Origin: an uncultured Mycoplasmataceae bacterium
GTDB lineage: Bacteria; Bacillota_I; Bacilli_A; Mycoplasmatales; Mycoplasmoidaceae
Length of the DNA stretch: 64,000 nt
Direction: 5' to 3'
Assembly: GCA_900544585.1 (NCBI GenBank)
Contig: UQVX01000002.1
Coordinates: forward strand, 38,956-102,955
Shown here in pieces: positions 30,938 through 45,430 of this stretch. Both the position numbers and the translations under genes were made by a program. The stretch's first letter is position 1; the number at the start of each line of letters is the position of its first letter. The notes beneath the pieces are model-generated. The model searched no databases. It was not told the DNA's origin and was given only the letters and a program-made list of their open reading frames with translations.

Positions 30938-31013
30938 TGGTGGAGACTATGGGAGTCAAACCCACGACCTTCTGAGTGCAAATCAGATGCTCTATCAACT
31001 GAGCTAAGTCCCC
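30938..31013 (-). tRNA. tRNA-Ala (UGC anticodon)
   Basis: The 76-base cloverleaf has a 7-bp acceptor stem with one G-T pair, D-arm AGCTCAGTTGATAGAGC, anticodon loop TTTGCAC (anticodon TGC) and T-arm GGTTTGACTCCC with a slightly unusual GGTTTGA loop. CCA is encoded. It lies 3 bases after tRNA-Ile on the same transcript. Confidence 0.97.
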
Positions 31014-31016
31014 AAG

Positions 31017-31093
31017 TGGTGGAAGTAAGTGGGCTCGAACCACCGACCTCACCCTTATCAGGGGTGTGCTCTAACCAGCTGAGCTATACTTCC
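31017..31093 (-). tRNA. tRNA-Ile (GAU anticodon)
   Basis: The 77-base cloverleaf has D-arm AGCTCAGCTGGTTAGAGC, anticodon loop TGATAAG (anticodon GAT), T-loop GGTTCGAGCC and an encoded CCA. Ile-Ala pairs often sit in the rRNA spacer, but no rRNA is nearby here. Confidence 0.97.
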
Positions 31094-31101
31094 ACATTAA
31101 G

Positions 31102-31135
31102 TATGTATAATATGAAACCTAAAATATTATACATA
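31102..31135 (-). promoter_or_regulatory. tRNA promoter inside a 12-base inverted repeat
   Basis: Two perfect 12-base arms (31102-31113 and 31124-31135) flank a 10-base loop. The right arm contains TGTATAAT on the minus strand, a good -10 for the tRNA pair 33 bases away; the left arm contains the same box on the plus strand. A TTGACA occurs at 31159-31164, but at 27 bases the spacing is too long for a normal -35. Confidence 0.5.
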
Positions 31136-31171
31136 AATTTTTCTTAAATTATTAGAAGTGTCAAAAAATAA

Positions 31172-31564
31172 TTAACGTTTCGTAAATTGTGGTGCACGTC
31201 TTGCCCCGTAAAGACCAAATTTCTTACGTTCTTTTACTCTAGCATCACGAGTAACTAAACCATATTGTCTTAAAATCTTTTTAAAATCAGGGTTAACTTC
31301 AATTAGTGCTCTTGCAATTCCTAATCTAATTGCTCCAGCTTGACCAGTAAAACCACCACCATAAACAGCAACTTGTACATCATATGATTTGCTTGTTTCA
31401 GTTACTGATAATGGTTGCATCATATCTTGAATTACTAGTTCATTGGGAAAGTATTCCATTGGAGTTTTCTTATTAACTAAAATTTTTCCTGTACCTGAAA
31501 CTAAACGAACTTTAGCAACAGAACTTTTTCTTCTTCCTAAACCTTTGTATTCTGCTTTCGCCAT
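31172..31564 (-). CDS. rpsI: Ribosomal protein S9
   Basis: This 130-residue protein matches S9: [16 protein letters not shown] at the start, [19 protein letters not shown] in the middle and the conserved basic tail [11 protein letters not shown], which reaches the P-site tRNA. It follows rplM by 9 bases in the usual rplM-rpsI pair. Confidence 0.97.
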   Translation of the reverse strand: MAKAEYKGLGRRKSSVAKVRLVSGTGKILVNKKTPMEYFPNELVIQDMMQPLSVTETSKSYDVQVAVYGGGFTGQAGAIRLGIARALIEVNPDFKKILRQYGLVTRDARVKERKKFGLYGARRAPQFTKR

Positions 31565-31573
31565 TATTTATCC

Positions 31574-32020
31574 TTAAGCCTTTTTCAAATTTAATACTTG
31601 TGGTGATTGTGCTGCATGAGGGTGATTTTCACCTTCATAAATAAACAACTTTTTAATAATTTGTCTAGAAAGACGGTTTTGAGGCAACATACCTTTAACA
31701 GATCTACGAATAAGTTCAACAGGGTATTTAGCAAGCATTTCTTTACCTTTTCTTGCTCTCAAACCACCAATGTAGTGTGATGAATTGTATCAAATTTCAT
31801 TTTCTGCTTTATTACCAGATAAACAAATATTTTGAGCATTGACAACAATTACAAAATCACCACCATCAACATTTGGTGTTCATGTTGGTTTGTTTTTACC
31901 ACGCAAAATGTCTGCTAGTTGAACTGACAAACGACCTAGGATTAGGTCGGTGGCATCAACAACATACCAATTACGTGCTTTTTGAGCTGCCTCTTTTTTA
32001 AGCATTGTACTCTTTTGCAT
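31574..32020 (-). CDS. rplM: Ribosomal protein L13
   Basis: This 148-residue protein matches L13: [42 protein letters not shown] and the C-terminal [16 protein letters not shown]. Two UGA-Trp codons hide its N-terminal half. ATG 32020 has an AAGGAG site 10 bases upstream and a TATAAT at 32080-32085. It is first in the rplM-rpsI unit. Confidence 0.96.
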
Positions 32021-32079
32021 TAGAGTAAATCTCCTTATATATCAATTGGCTATTGAGGAAATTTTGATGTAACTAATTT

Positions 32080-32085
32080 ATTATA
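32080..32085 (-). promoter_or_regulatory. -10 box of rplM-rpsI
   Basis: Minus-strand TATAAT preceded by TG lies 60 bases before the rplM ATG. The leader between is about 50 bases and has space for an autoregulatory fold, though none was proven. Confidence 0.6.
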
Positions 32086-32290
32086 CATTAATTATTTTAT
32101 TTATGCCTTTTAAAGTTTGCAATGATAATTTTACTTAGGAGTTTAAACTGTTTAACTAACATAAAAATATCTTAATTAAAGATGATAATAATTAATTTTA
32201 TATTTGCTATCTGTCAATAATCAATTCAATCTTTAATTTCTAATGTTATAAAAATTCATAATTAAGTGAAATATTTTATGCAATAAACAA

Positions 32291-32322
32291 AAATGAGCTA
32301 GTATTTGTAGCTCATTTTTTTT
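32291..32322 (-). terminator. Rho-independent terminator of rpoBC
   Basis: A 10-base stem (AAATGAGCTA / TAGCTCATTT) with a 7-base loop and T-runs on both strands sits six bases past the rpoC stop. Confidence 0.9.
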
Positions 32323-32327
32323 AGATT

Positions 32328-36191
<3,864 letters not shown>

Positions 36192-36217
36192 ATCTACTTA
36201 CCTGCTCCTATCACTTA

Positions 36218-39200
36218 TTAAAATGCTTCATCTTCATATTCATCATCAAAGTTCATTTCTTCTTGTGCTAATGCTTTAGAAAGAGTATTTAATTCTTCCA
36301 ATTCATTAACATCATCATGAACCTCATGACTAATATATTTATTCATGTCAACTTCATTATTATTTTTATCGATTACTTCTAGATAAATTCCTAAACCTTG
36401 TAATTGCTTTGTTAATAATTTAAATGATTCTGGAATTCCACCTGATGGAATCTCTTTTCCCTTAATAATTGAACTATATGTTAAATTACGACCTCTAACA
36501 TCATCAGATTTAATTGTAAGAATTTCATGTAGGTTGTGAGCTGCACCATATGCTTCAAGTGCTCAAACTTCCATTTCACCAAATCTTTGCCCACCATTTT
36601 GAGATTTACCACCAAGAGGTTGTTGAGTAATTTTAGAATATGGTCCAACTGATCTAGCATGAATCTTGTCATCAACCATGTGGTCAAGCTTTAACATATA
36701 CATTACACCAACAGCAATATCACCATCAAAATATTCACCAGTTTTGCCATCTCTTAACTTGAATTTACCTTTAGTTTTGATTGGATCAATTCCTGCTTCA
36801 AGCATAATTTCATTTAAGTCTTTATTATTGACACCTTCAAAGACAGGAGTGGCAATTTTATAACCAATGTCATCAAAGGATAAACCAAGTTTATTAAGAG
36901 TAATAAGTAAATCTGAAGTTTTTGTTTTAACTAATAAATCATCATATGATTCGGGCTTAATGCTATCAATTAAATGATTAATTTCATTATAAAGGGCATT
37001 AGCTATTGTTTCTCTTAAACCATAAACTTCTACAAATTTACTTGCACCTTGGTTTTCATAGACATATTTCAATAATTCTTTTTTACCTAATTCTCTGGCA
37101 GCTAAACCTAAATGAATTTCTAGAATTTGTCCAATATTCATCCGGCTAGGCACACCTAATGGATTTAACAAGATATCAAGTGGAGTACCATCATCTAAAT
37201 ACGGCATATCTTCAATAGCTACAATATTGGAAACAATACCTTTGTTTCCGTGACGACCAGCCATTTTGTCACCAACTTGAATTTTACGTTTTTGTACAAC
37301 ATAAACTTTTACTACTTCAATAACATCATCGCCCAAATCAGTAGACTCATCTGAATTAGTAAATCTTTTAACGGCAGCAACAATTCCTTCACCACCATGG
37401 GGAACTTTAAGTGAAGAATCTTTAAATTTCTTAGTTTTGTCACCAAAAATTGATTGTAATAATTTTTCTTCAGGTGATAAATCAACTTGCCCACGAGGTG
37501 TAATTTTACCGACTAAAACATCACCTTCTTTTACATCAGCACCAACCATGATGATTCCATTTGGATCTAAGAAACGTTTAGCACTATCAGCAACATTTGG
37601 CATATCTCTAGTGATTTCTTCGTCACCATTCTTAGTCGATAAACATTGTAATGTATATTCATCAACATGAATTGATGTATATGTGTCATCTTGAACTAAA
37701 CGTTTTGATAAAACAATGGCATCTTCAAAGTTGTAACCATTTCATGTTGTAAAACCTACTAATGCATTACATCCTAATGATAGTTCACCATTTTGCATTG
37801 CTGGGCCACTACATAAACTATCACCAACTTGAACTTTTTCACCTTTTTCAACAATTGGTGTTTGATTAATACAAGTGTTTTGGTTAGATTTTCTAAATTT
37901 TACAAAACTCTTAGTGTGCTCTTTACCATTTTCATCTTCAATTGTAATTTTAGTACCATCAACTTCTTTAACAGTACCATTAAAATTACTAATCATTCCC
38001 ATCCCAGAGTCATGAGCAATTTTATATTCACTACCAGTACCCACTCATGGTGCATATGGTTTAACCAATGGAACTGCTTGACGTTGCATATTTGCACCCA
38101 TCAATGCACGGTTAGCATCATCATTTTCTAAGAAGGGGATTACAGAAGCTGCAACAGAAACAACTTGTTTTGGTAACACATCAACATAGTCCAATAAAGT
38201 TGGTTCATATAAATTTGATGAGCCACGATATCTAGCAACAACTCTTTCATCAAGAATCTTATTATTTTCATCTAACTTAAGATTTGACTCACCAATGATG
38301 TAATTATCGTCTTGCAAAGGAGTTAATCATTTTATTTCATCAGTTACAACACCATCTTTTACAACTCTATAAGGTGTAGAAATAAAACCATTTTCATCAA
38401 CTTTACTAAACGAAGCTAATGAAACAATCAAACCAATGTTCATACCTTCAGGTGTCTCAATTGGACAAATTCTTCCATAATGAGAATAGTGAACATCACG
38501 AATGTCTAAGTTTGGGTCTTCCCGAGAAATCCCACCTGGCCCCATGGCACTAACACGACGTTTATTCGTTAATTCAGAAAGTGGATTTTGTTGGTCAATG
38601 AATTGGATTAATTGATAACTATTAAAAAAGTCTTTCAAGATAATTTGAAAAGGTTTTGTATTAACAACTGATTTAACTGTTAAATTGCTTCTTCTTTTTT
38701 CAATAGCTTCATCTTCTTCTGGATTATCAGTGTTATTTCCATCACAAATCGCTAATTTTTCTTGCACGCTCTTTTCTATTCTAAGCATTGCTGTTTGTAA
38801 GCGATTTCTCAATTGTTCATGAATCAATTTCAATCTCTTATTACCTAAGTGATCAATATCATCAAATGAGCCAATATCATTTTGCAAGTTATAAGCATAT
38901 GAAATAGTTGTGATCATATCTGAAATTGTTAATGTGTTAGAAAAATCAAATGAACCTAACCCAACAATTGACATTTCAGAATTTTCATTGTCATTATCAG
39001 CTAAAACTTTAATTTTTTCATAATAAATTGATGAAAATTGATTTTTTTCTTGTTCATTAATTTCATTAAAGTCAATAAATGAATTTTGAATTTTTAACTT
39101 TTTATTTAGCTTTAACTGCTTAGCAACTGATTTATTTTTAATAATATCAATGTGTTCTTTAGATAATAAAGTACCTTTTGCAATTAATAAATTGTCATTA

Positions 39201-40444
39201 ACATCAAAAATATCTTCAGCTAAGATTTTTTGGTATAAACGATCAGATAATTTTAACTTATGGTTAAGCTTATATCTTCCTGCTGAACTTAAATCATAGT
39301 AACGACTATTAAATAAATGAAGATTCAACAATGCTTGGAAACACATCTTGTCATCTTTAACATTGTTTTCCAATGATTTAGGATTTAAACCTAATTCAGC
39401 ACTAACATCTTTGGCTGCTTTTTCAGTAATGATTTGGGTGTATAAATCTTTAATTTTTTCATTATTTGCTTTAATTTTTTTAATAGCATCTTGTGAATCA
39501 TTTTTAGTTTCTTTCAAGATTCCATTTTCTTCTTCTAAGCAAATTAATTCATAAATTAATCTTCTTAACTTTCTTTCAATATATGCACCCTTATGTAGAA
39601 TAACATCTTGTGACTCGCCACTTTGCTTTTCATTAGATAATTCTCTATATAGAGCTTGTGTATCATTAAAAGTTAAGATTTCATTGACATTGTATTTTTC
39701 TTGATTTAAAGTATTAATAATTAGTGGTTCATTACTATAGATTTCTTTAATTTCATCTTCAGATAATCCATAACCCTTCAATAATGTTGTTGCTAAAAAC
39801 ATTGCAACAGTTTCACCTGAGGAATTTCTTGCAATAATTTGAATAACTCTATCCTGTTCTTTGTTAGTTGTTGGAACATAAACCAACATTAAAGAACCTT
39901 TATATGGTAAAAGTTCACAAATATTACCTTGAATAATTCTTTTTCTTGAATTATTTAGTTTAATTTGTGATTTATTTAAAACATACATTCCAGGTGAACG
40001 AATAATTTGAGCAATAACAAATTTTTCAATTCCATTGACAATAAAAGTGCCTTTATCAGTCATTAATGGAATATTTCCAAAAAATACGCCTTTACTTGAA
40101 TTTGAAGATTTAGCTTTTTTAACTTCACCAGTTTCATTGTTAATTAACTCAAGATCAGCATACAATGGTGCATCATATGTTTTTGATTCATCACGACATA
40201 ATTCTTCAGATTTGCGTGGTTTGCCCAAATCAATTTTGTTGATTTTAATAGTGTATTTATTTTGAGGAGATTCAATTGGAAAAATACCTTCTACCAATTT
40301 TTTTAGCTCTTCATTAATAAATTTATTGAATGAGCCTTTTTGAGTTTCTAATAAATCAGGTCACTCAAAATTTGTTTTAATTTTTGAATAATCACGACGT
40401 GATACTTTTTTAGAATATTGGTGATTATAAAAGTTATTGTGCAT
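36218..40444 (-). CDS. rpoB: RNA polymerase beta subunit
   Basis: The product is 1,408 residues, about 200 more than typical Firmicute RpoB and similar to pneumoniae-group mycoplasmas. The extra length is largely lineage-specific charged sequence around residues 200-500. The fork and rifampicin pocket reads [21 protein letters not shown]: Asn627 stands where E. coli has His526. Downstream blocks include [26 protein letters not shown] and [27 protein letters not shown] 40444 has a GAGGTA site. A promoter lies at 40509-40537. Confidence 0.98.
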
Positions 40445-40502
40445 AGTTACCTCAACTTAAAATTTAGGGGTTTTGATAAAAAATACTTTTTAACAACAAT
40501 AA

Positions 40503-40537
40503 TTTTTGATTATATCAAAAAATGTGGTAATAGTAAA
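40503..40537 (-). promoter_or_regulatory. rpoB promoter overlapping a palindrome
   Basis: Minus-strand TATAAT (40509-40514) and TTTACT (40532-40537) have a 17-base spacer, a complete -10/-35 pair. The -10 lies inside an 8-base inverted repeat with a 3-base centre (40503-40521). The leader to the rpoB ATG is about 60 bases. Confidence 0.65.
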
Positions 40538-40539
40538 AC

Positions 40540-41922
40540 CTACTTTTTTGTTAATAAATACAAGTTATTTGGAGTATTTTTAGTAATGAAATTTATGTTT
40601 TTGTAAAGAGTGAATTTTGAGGGTTTTTGAAATTCTTGGGGATCTAAATAAAAATGTTTATTAAGTAAAATATTGCTAATTTGACGAATTTCTATTTCAC
40701 TAAAACCTTTTAATAAAATATTGGGGTTTTCCAAAGTTTTATTATTAATTTTTTTAATTATTCTTTTAATAAGTTTGGTTTGAAAATATAGGGCTGAAAA
40801 ATTAATTTCATGACTAAATTTAAATTCAGCATAATTTGTAATTTTTTTCATAACTTCAATTGCATTAATTGGATTTAATCCAGCAGCTGATTCAGATGAT
40901 AACATTGTGGCATCAGAACATGATTTTGTCGCATAATAACAATCTGTGACTTCTGCTCTTGTTGGTAACATTTTAGTTTCTAAAGAATCCAACATCTGTG
41001 TAGCAACAATGCTAATCTTGTTATATTTATTACATAAATTAATGATTTCATCTTGAATAAATGGTACTTTTTCATAACCTATTTCTAAAGATAAATCACC
41101 TCTTGCCACCATAATCCCATCGGTGTTTTCAACTAATGATGACAAATTTGTGACTGCTTCAGGTGTTTCGATTTTACAAATGATTTTAATATCAGATTCA
41201 GGATTAACTTCATTAATAATTTTTAAGACGCTTTTTAGTTCATCGATGTTACTAATGAAAGATAGAGCTAAATAGTCAACATTTTGTTTGGCTGCTCACT
41301 GGATAGTTACAATATCATAATCGCTCAGAAATGGCAGTGAATACTTTTTATTAAATAAATTGACACGCTTATTACTAGTAATTAAATAATTATTTGTCAA
41401 GGATACTGTGGTGATTTCATTTTTATCTTTACTAATAGACTTGACTTTTAAAACTAATTTACCATCATCAATCAATATTTCATCATCAATTTTTAAATCA
41501 TTAGCTAAATTATATGAACCACTACCATCGCCAACAGAAAAACTATTTTTATTACCAATGATCTTTTTATTAGTGATCAATTTAATAATTTGACCACTAT
41601 TAATTAAGTTTTCGGAATTCACTTTTTTTTGAATTTCGCCAACTCTAATTTCAGGACCTTTTGTGTCAATCATTATTCCTATAACTAGTCCTGTTGTTTT
41701 CATTAGGTTACGAAATTGTTGCAAACGATAACTATGATTTACCAATGAGTCATGTGACATATTAAAACGAATGACGTTAACACCAGAATGATAAAGTTGT
41801 TTATAAAACTTTACCTGATTACTAGTGAGTTTAGTCGGTTTATTAGAAAAATCTCAAGCAAATTCTTTATCTAAACTTGGCCCATATGTGGCAATTAATT
41901 TTGTGCGAGCAAAATTTTCCAT
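40540..41922 (-). CDS. pyk: Pyruvate kinase, degenerate C-terminal domain
   Basis: Pyk converts phosphoenolpyruvate and ADP to pyruvate and ATP. The product is 460 residues. The catalytic barrel is intact: RFNMSHDS, IDTKGPEIRVGE, LIDDGKLVLK, CKIETPEAV, GIMVARGDL and ATQMLDSLETKMLPTRAEVTD. The final 100 residues do not show the usual ISRYRP or T.SG.TA features of the regulatory domain, so allosteric control may be lost. It starts on the pfkA stop (TAATG) as third gene of eno-pfkA-pyk. Confidence 0.93.
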
Positions 41923-42839
41923 TACCCTTTACTCTCCTGAATATTTAATGTTTGATATGACTTAGCTAACAATTCATTGTTTTCTTGACAAATTGCAACA
42001 TTACTTTTATTTTGTACAATTTGTTCAATTGCAAGGCTTGCCATCTTTTGAGCAGTAGATAAATCATAAGATTGGACCAATGCGCCACGTTGAGAGTAAC
42101 CCAAAACATTTCAACGTACTTGGCACAAAATCTTGTTTTGCAATCTTTCAATAATTAATTGTTTCTCTTCATTAGAGTAAACATATTCAGAAACAATTAC
42201 AATTCCATAATGATTTTTTTTATACCACTCATCAATTGAATCCACAATTGCTGTCACACTTAGTTTATGCTCATGAGTCAAAACTAAAGTGGGGTTAATT
42301 TGTTTGCTAGCAGCATTTGCTAAATCACTGCAATAGCGACCCATCACTTCTAAAAAAACAATATTTTTATGGCTTCTAAATGTGGAGCGTAATTTTTCTG
42401 CTTGAATAACAATTTCTTGCGTAGCAGATGCAAAGCCTAAACTATAATCAGAAAAATTAATATCATTATCGATTGAAGCAGGAATAAAAATTGTTTTTAT
42501 TTCCGATTTTAATAGTTGCACTCCCAAATAACTGCCATTACCACCAATAACAATTAAATAATCGATTTGATGTTGTTTTAAATTATTAATCGCTAATACA
42601 TAATCATGCATAAATCTTTTGGAACGAGATGAATAAATAAAACTGCCAGCCTGAGTTAAATATTCATCATATTTATTTTCATCATCAACTACTAAAAACT
42701 TGTTATCTAATAATCCTTCATATCCGTCTTCAATTAAATAAATTTCATAATTTTGCTGCATGCCATAATGAATAAGATTAATTATTGCAGCATTCATTCC
42801 TGGAGCATCACCACCAGAGGTTAAAATTGCAATTTTCAT
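41922..42839 (-). CDS. pfkA: 6-phosphofructokinase with unusual active-site residues
   Basis: PfkA phosphorylates fructose-6-P with ATP at the committed step of glycolysis. The product is 305 residues, short by 10-20. The fold motifs SGGDAPGMNAA, FLEVMGRYCSDLA and the catalytic IDND (Asp124) are kept. Two family-invariant spots differ: GGDGS reads GGNGS (Asn101), where the Asp normally holds Mg, and the C-terminal LGHIQRGG reads LGYSQRGA. It may be altered or partly impaired. ATG 42839 is preferred over 42842 for spacing to GGAG. Confidence 0.88.
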
Positions 42840-42847
42840 CATCGCTC

Positions 42848-44134
42848 CTATTTAATAGAATCGGGTTTTTTTAAGCTTACAATTGTTTGATCAATATAAA
42901 TTAACCGATTATATTTTGCTAATCTTTCGCTTCTAGACATGCTGCCAGTTTTAATTTGCTGAGAATTAGTAGCTAAACAGAAATCAGCAATAAAATCATC
43001 CTCAGTTTCACCAGATCGATGAGAAACAATTGTTTTTAAGTTATTTTTCTTAGCAAGTAAAATTGTGTCAATACATTCTGATAAAGTGCCAATTTGGTTC
43101 AATTTAATTAAAATTGCATTTGTCGCCTTTTGTGCAATACCTTTTTTTAACAAATCAACATTTGTACAATATAAATCATCTCCAATAATTTGTAACTTTT
43201 CACCTACATCATTATTCAATTGTTGAAAACCTTTTCAATCATTTTCATCAAATGGATCTTCGATTGAAATAATTGGATAATGTTTACAAAGTTTTTTATA
43301 CCAATTAATCATTTGCTCAGTTGATAAAACTTGTTTGATTCCATTAATACTAACATAATAGTTACTATTAGAATAAAATTCACTAGCAGCAACATCTAAC
43401 GCTAAACAAACATCAATGCCTGGTTTATAACCTGCTGCATTAATTGATTGAATCAATAAATCTAAAACCGCCTCAATAGTTGGCAAGTCTAAACTAAATC
43501 CACCTTCATCACCTTTAGCTGTGGAAATATTTTGTGCTTTTAATATTTTTTGCAAACTTAAAAAGCATTCACTAGCGACTTGCATTGTTTTATTTCAAGT
43601 TGGTTGGTTAATAGGAACAATAAGAAATTCCTGAAAATCCAAATTATTATTGCTGTGTTGACCACCATTAATCACATTGATTAGCGGAATTGGAAAATAA
43701 TATTCATTGTTGTTGTCATTGAGAACATAATGACGAAGATATTTAAAAAGTGGTAATTTTTTAGCTTCAGAGCAAGCTTTACAATAAGCTAAAGAAACTG
43801 CTAGAATTGCATTTGCGCCTAATTGTGATTTATTGTTGGTACCATCTAATTCAATTAATAATTTATCTAATTCTTGCTGCTTATCACTTGGAAAACCAAT
43901 AATTTTTGGTGCAATAACTTTATTGATATTATTAATTGCTAAATTAACACCCTTACCCATTCATTCATGATTATTCTTATCTCTTAATTCTAATGCTTCC
44001 TTGCTGCCAGTACTAGCACCACTTGGTACTTTTGCTAGCCCAACATGTTGATTATCAATTGTGATTTCACACGCAACGGTTGGTAGCCCTCTTGAATCAT
44101 AAATAGAAAATGCAACAACTCTTGTAATTTTCAT
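42848..44134 (-). CDS. eno: Enolase
   Basis: Enolase makes phosphoenolpyruvate from 2-phosphoglycerate. The product is 428 residues with three UGA-Trp codons. All catalytic blocks are present: [15 protein letters not shown] loop, [53 protein letters not shown] with the catalytic Lys, and [15 protein letters not shown]. It leads the eno-pfkA-pyk run, with 5-8 bases between eno and pfkA. Confidence 0.97.
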
Positions 44135-44157
44135 TAATTCTAATTCCTTTCCTTAAA

Positions 44158-44188
44158 TAAAAAACAATCTTTTACTTGATAAAAGATT
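44158..44188 (-). terminator. Terminator before eno
   Basis: A 9-base stem (AATCTTTTA / TAAAAGATT) with a 5-base loop is followed on the minus strand by GTTTTTTA. It ends the transcript of the 409-residue membrane gene, so eno starts a new unit. Confidence 0.8.
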
Positions 44189-44199
44189 ATTTTATTTAA

Positions 44200-45429
44200 T
44201 TAATCAATTTCTAGATTTTTAAAGATTTCATCCAACTCTTTGTCTGGAATTGTAATTGTTTGTTTTTTATCTTTTCTTGTTGTTTTACTGTTATTCTTAG
44301 CTTGGGCTTTATTTAAAGCGGTTCTAATTTTACTATTAGCAATTTTTTGTTTATTAATCTCTGCTTTTTGTTTAACTAATTCTTCCAATTGCTTCTTGAT
44401 TTCATTATTTTTAGAAATCATTGTTTCTAATTCTTCTTGAGAAATTAAACCTAATTTCTTTTCTTGATCAACTTTTTCCAAGTTAATTTCATGTAAATCT
44501 TTTAGTAATTCACTCTCTTTATCCAAAAGTTCTTTCTTAGTTTTATTAATTTGTTTACGGTAATCTTGTTTTTCTTTTAATTTTTGTTGAATTTGTACAA
44601 ATCTTTGCTTATTAAAAGAAAGATTGATTTTTAATCCATTAGAAACAACATAAGACACAACATAAGCAAGGATTGCTAAACCAAAAAACATACTAAACAA
44701 AACAATTACTGCATAAATTCCATTTGAGAATGCAACTACACCTGTATTAAATGTTGTAAATGGTGTAAACATGAAGCTTACTGCATGCCTAGCAATAGTA
44801 GCTTGAAACTCAGCATTCAATATACCTGTTGTTAATTCAAGATTATTCAATTCCATTCCATTAATTGATGTAACTCCTAATTTATTCAAACCTAGAATGA
44901 TACTTGCACGATCGCTTGAATTAACACTTTCTTGCAAAACTTGAGTTCAATAAAAATTCATTACTTTAGAAAAATTAGGTGGAATTAAAACAAAAATGAA
45001 CATTAGGATGAAAACTAATAACAAACCCAAATAAATAATTGAATCAAAAGTTATTTTTTTAGTTTTACTTTTTTTATCCAGATTAATATATGCCTCTAAA
45101 ATATTTTTTTTGTTAAATACTATTAACATTACTAAGAAAGTTATTGCCAAAATGTTTAGGATTAATAGTACAATTCCAGCCGGAGTAATACCAACATAAT
45201 ATTTAGTAAAATCACTATTATACTTGACAGAGTAAAATGCTGTTTGGTTTACATAATTTAGCTGTGAATGACCAGCCGTACTTGGAATCATTAACATCAC
45301 AAACATAAAAATTGTCAAAAAGGCAAAAACAAAAAAAGCAATATTTCTTAGCAACAAAAAATTGTTGCTAAAGAAATTAGCCAACTTATTATTTTTAACT
45401 TCTAATTGTTGTTGATTAACTAATTCCAT
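44200..45429 (-). CDS. Unknown membrane protein with long cytoplasmic coiled coil
   Basis: The product is 409 residues. Four hydrophobic segments lie at about 30-50, 80-105, 130-155 and 225-255. They are followed by a Lys/Glu-rich region of about 125 residues predicted to form a coiled coil (KQDYRKQINKTKKELLDKES onward) and an acidic end (IPDKELDEIFKNLEID). No known family was recognised. It lies one base after gpmI and before the terminator, so it is co-transcribed with glycolysis genes; any link to them is speculative. Confidence 0.65.
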
Positions 45430-45430
45430 A

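Larger units (their letters stand above)
32021..32327. other. Gap between rplM and rpoC: promoter, leader and terminator
   Basis: This 307-base stretch holds no gene. It contains the rplM leader and promoter (minus-strand TGTATAAT at 32080-32087), an AT-rich middle with no open frame worth noting, and the rpoC terminator at 32291-32322. Confidence 0.7.

Noticed and set aside
30938..31093. tRNA-Ile/tRNA-Ala pair as an rRNA spacer
   Set aside because: No 16S or 23S sequence on either side; the pair has its own promoter and terminator.
36563..40297. Many plus-strand frames opposite rpoB and rpoC
   Set aside because: They are antisense shadows with no ribosome sites and no recognisable protein features.
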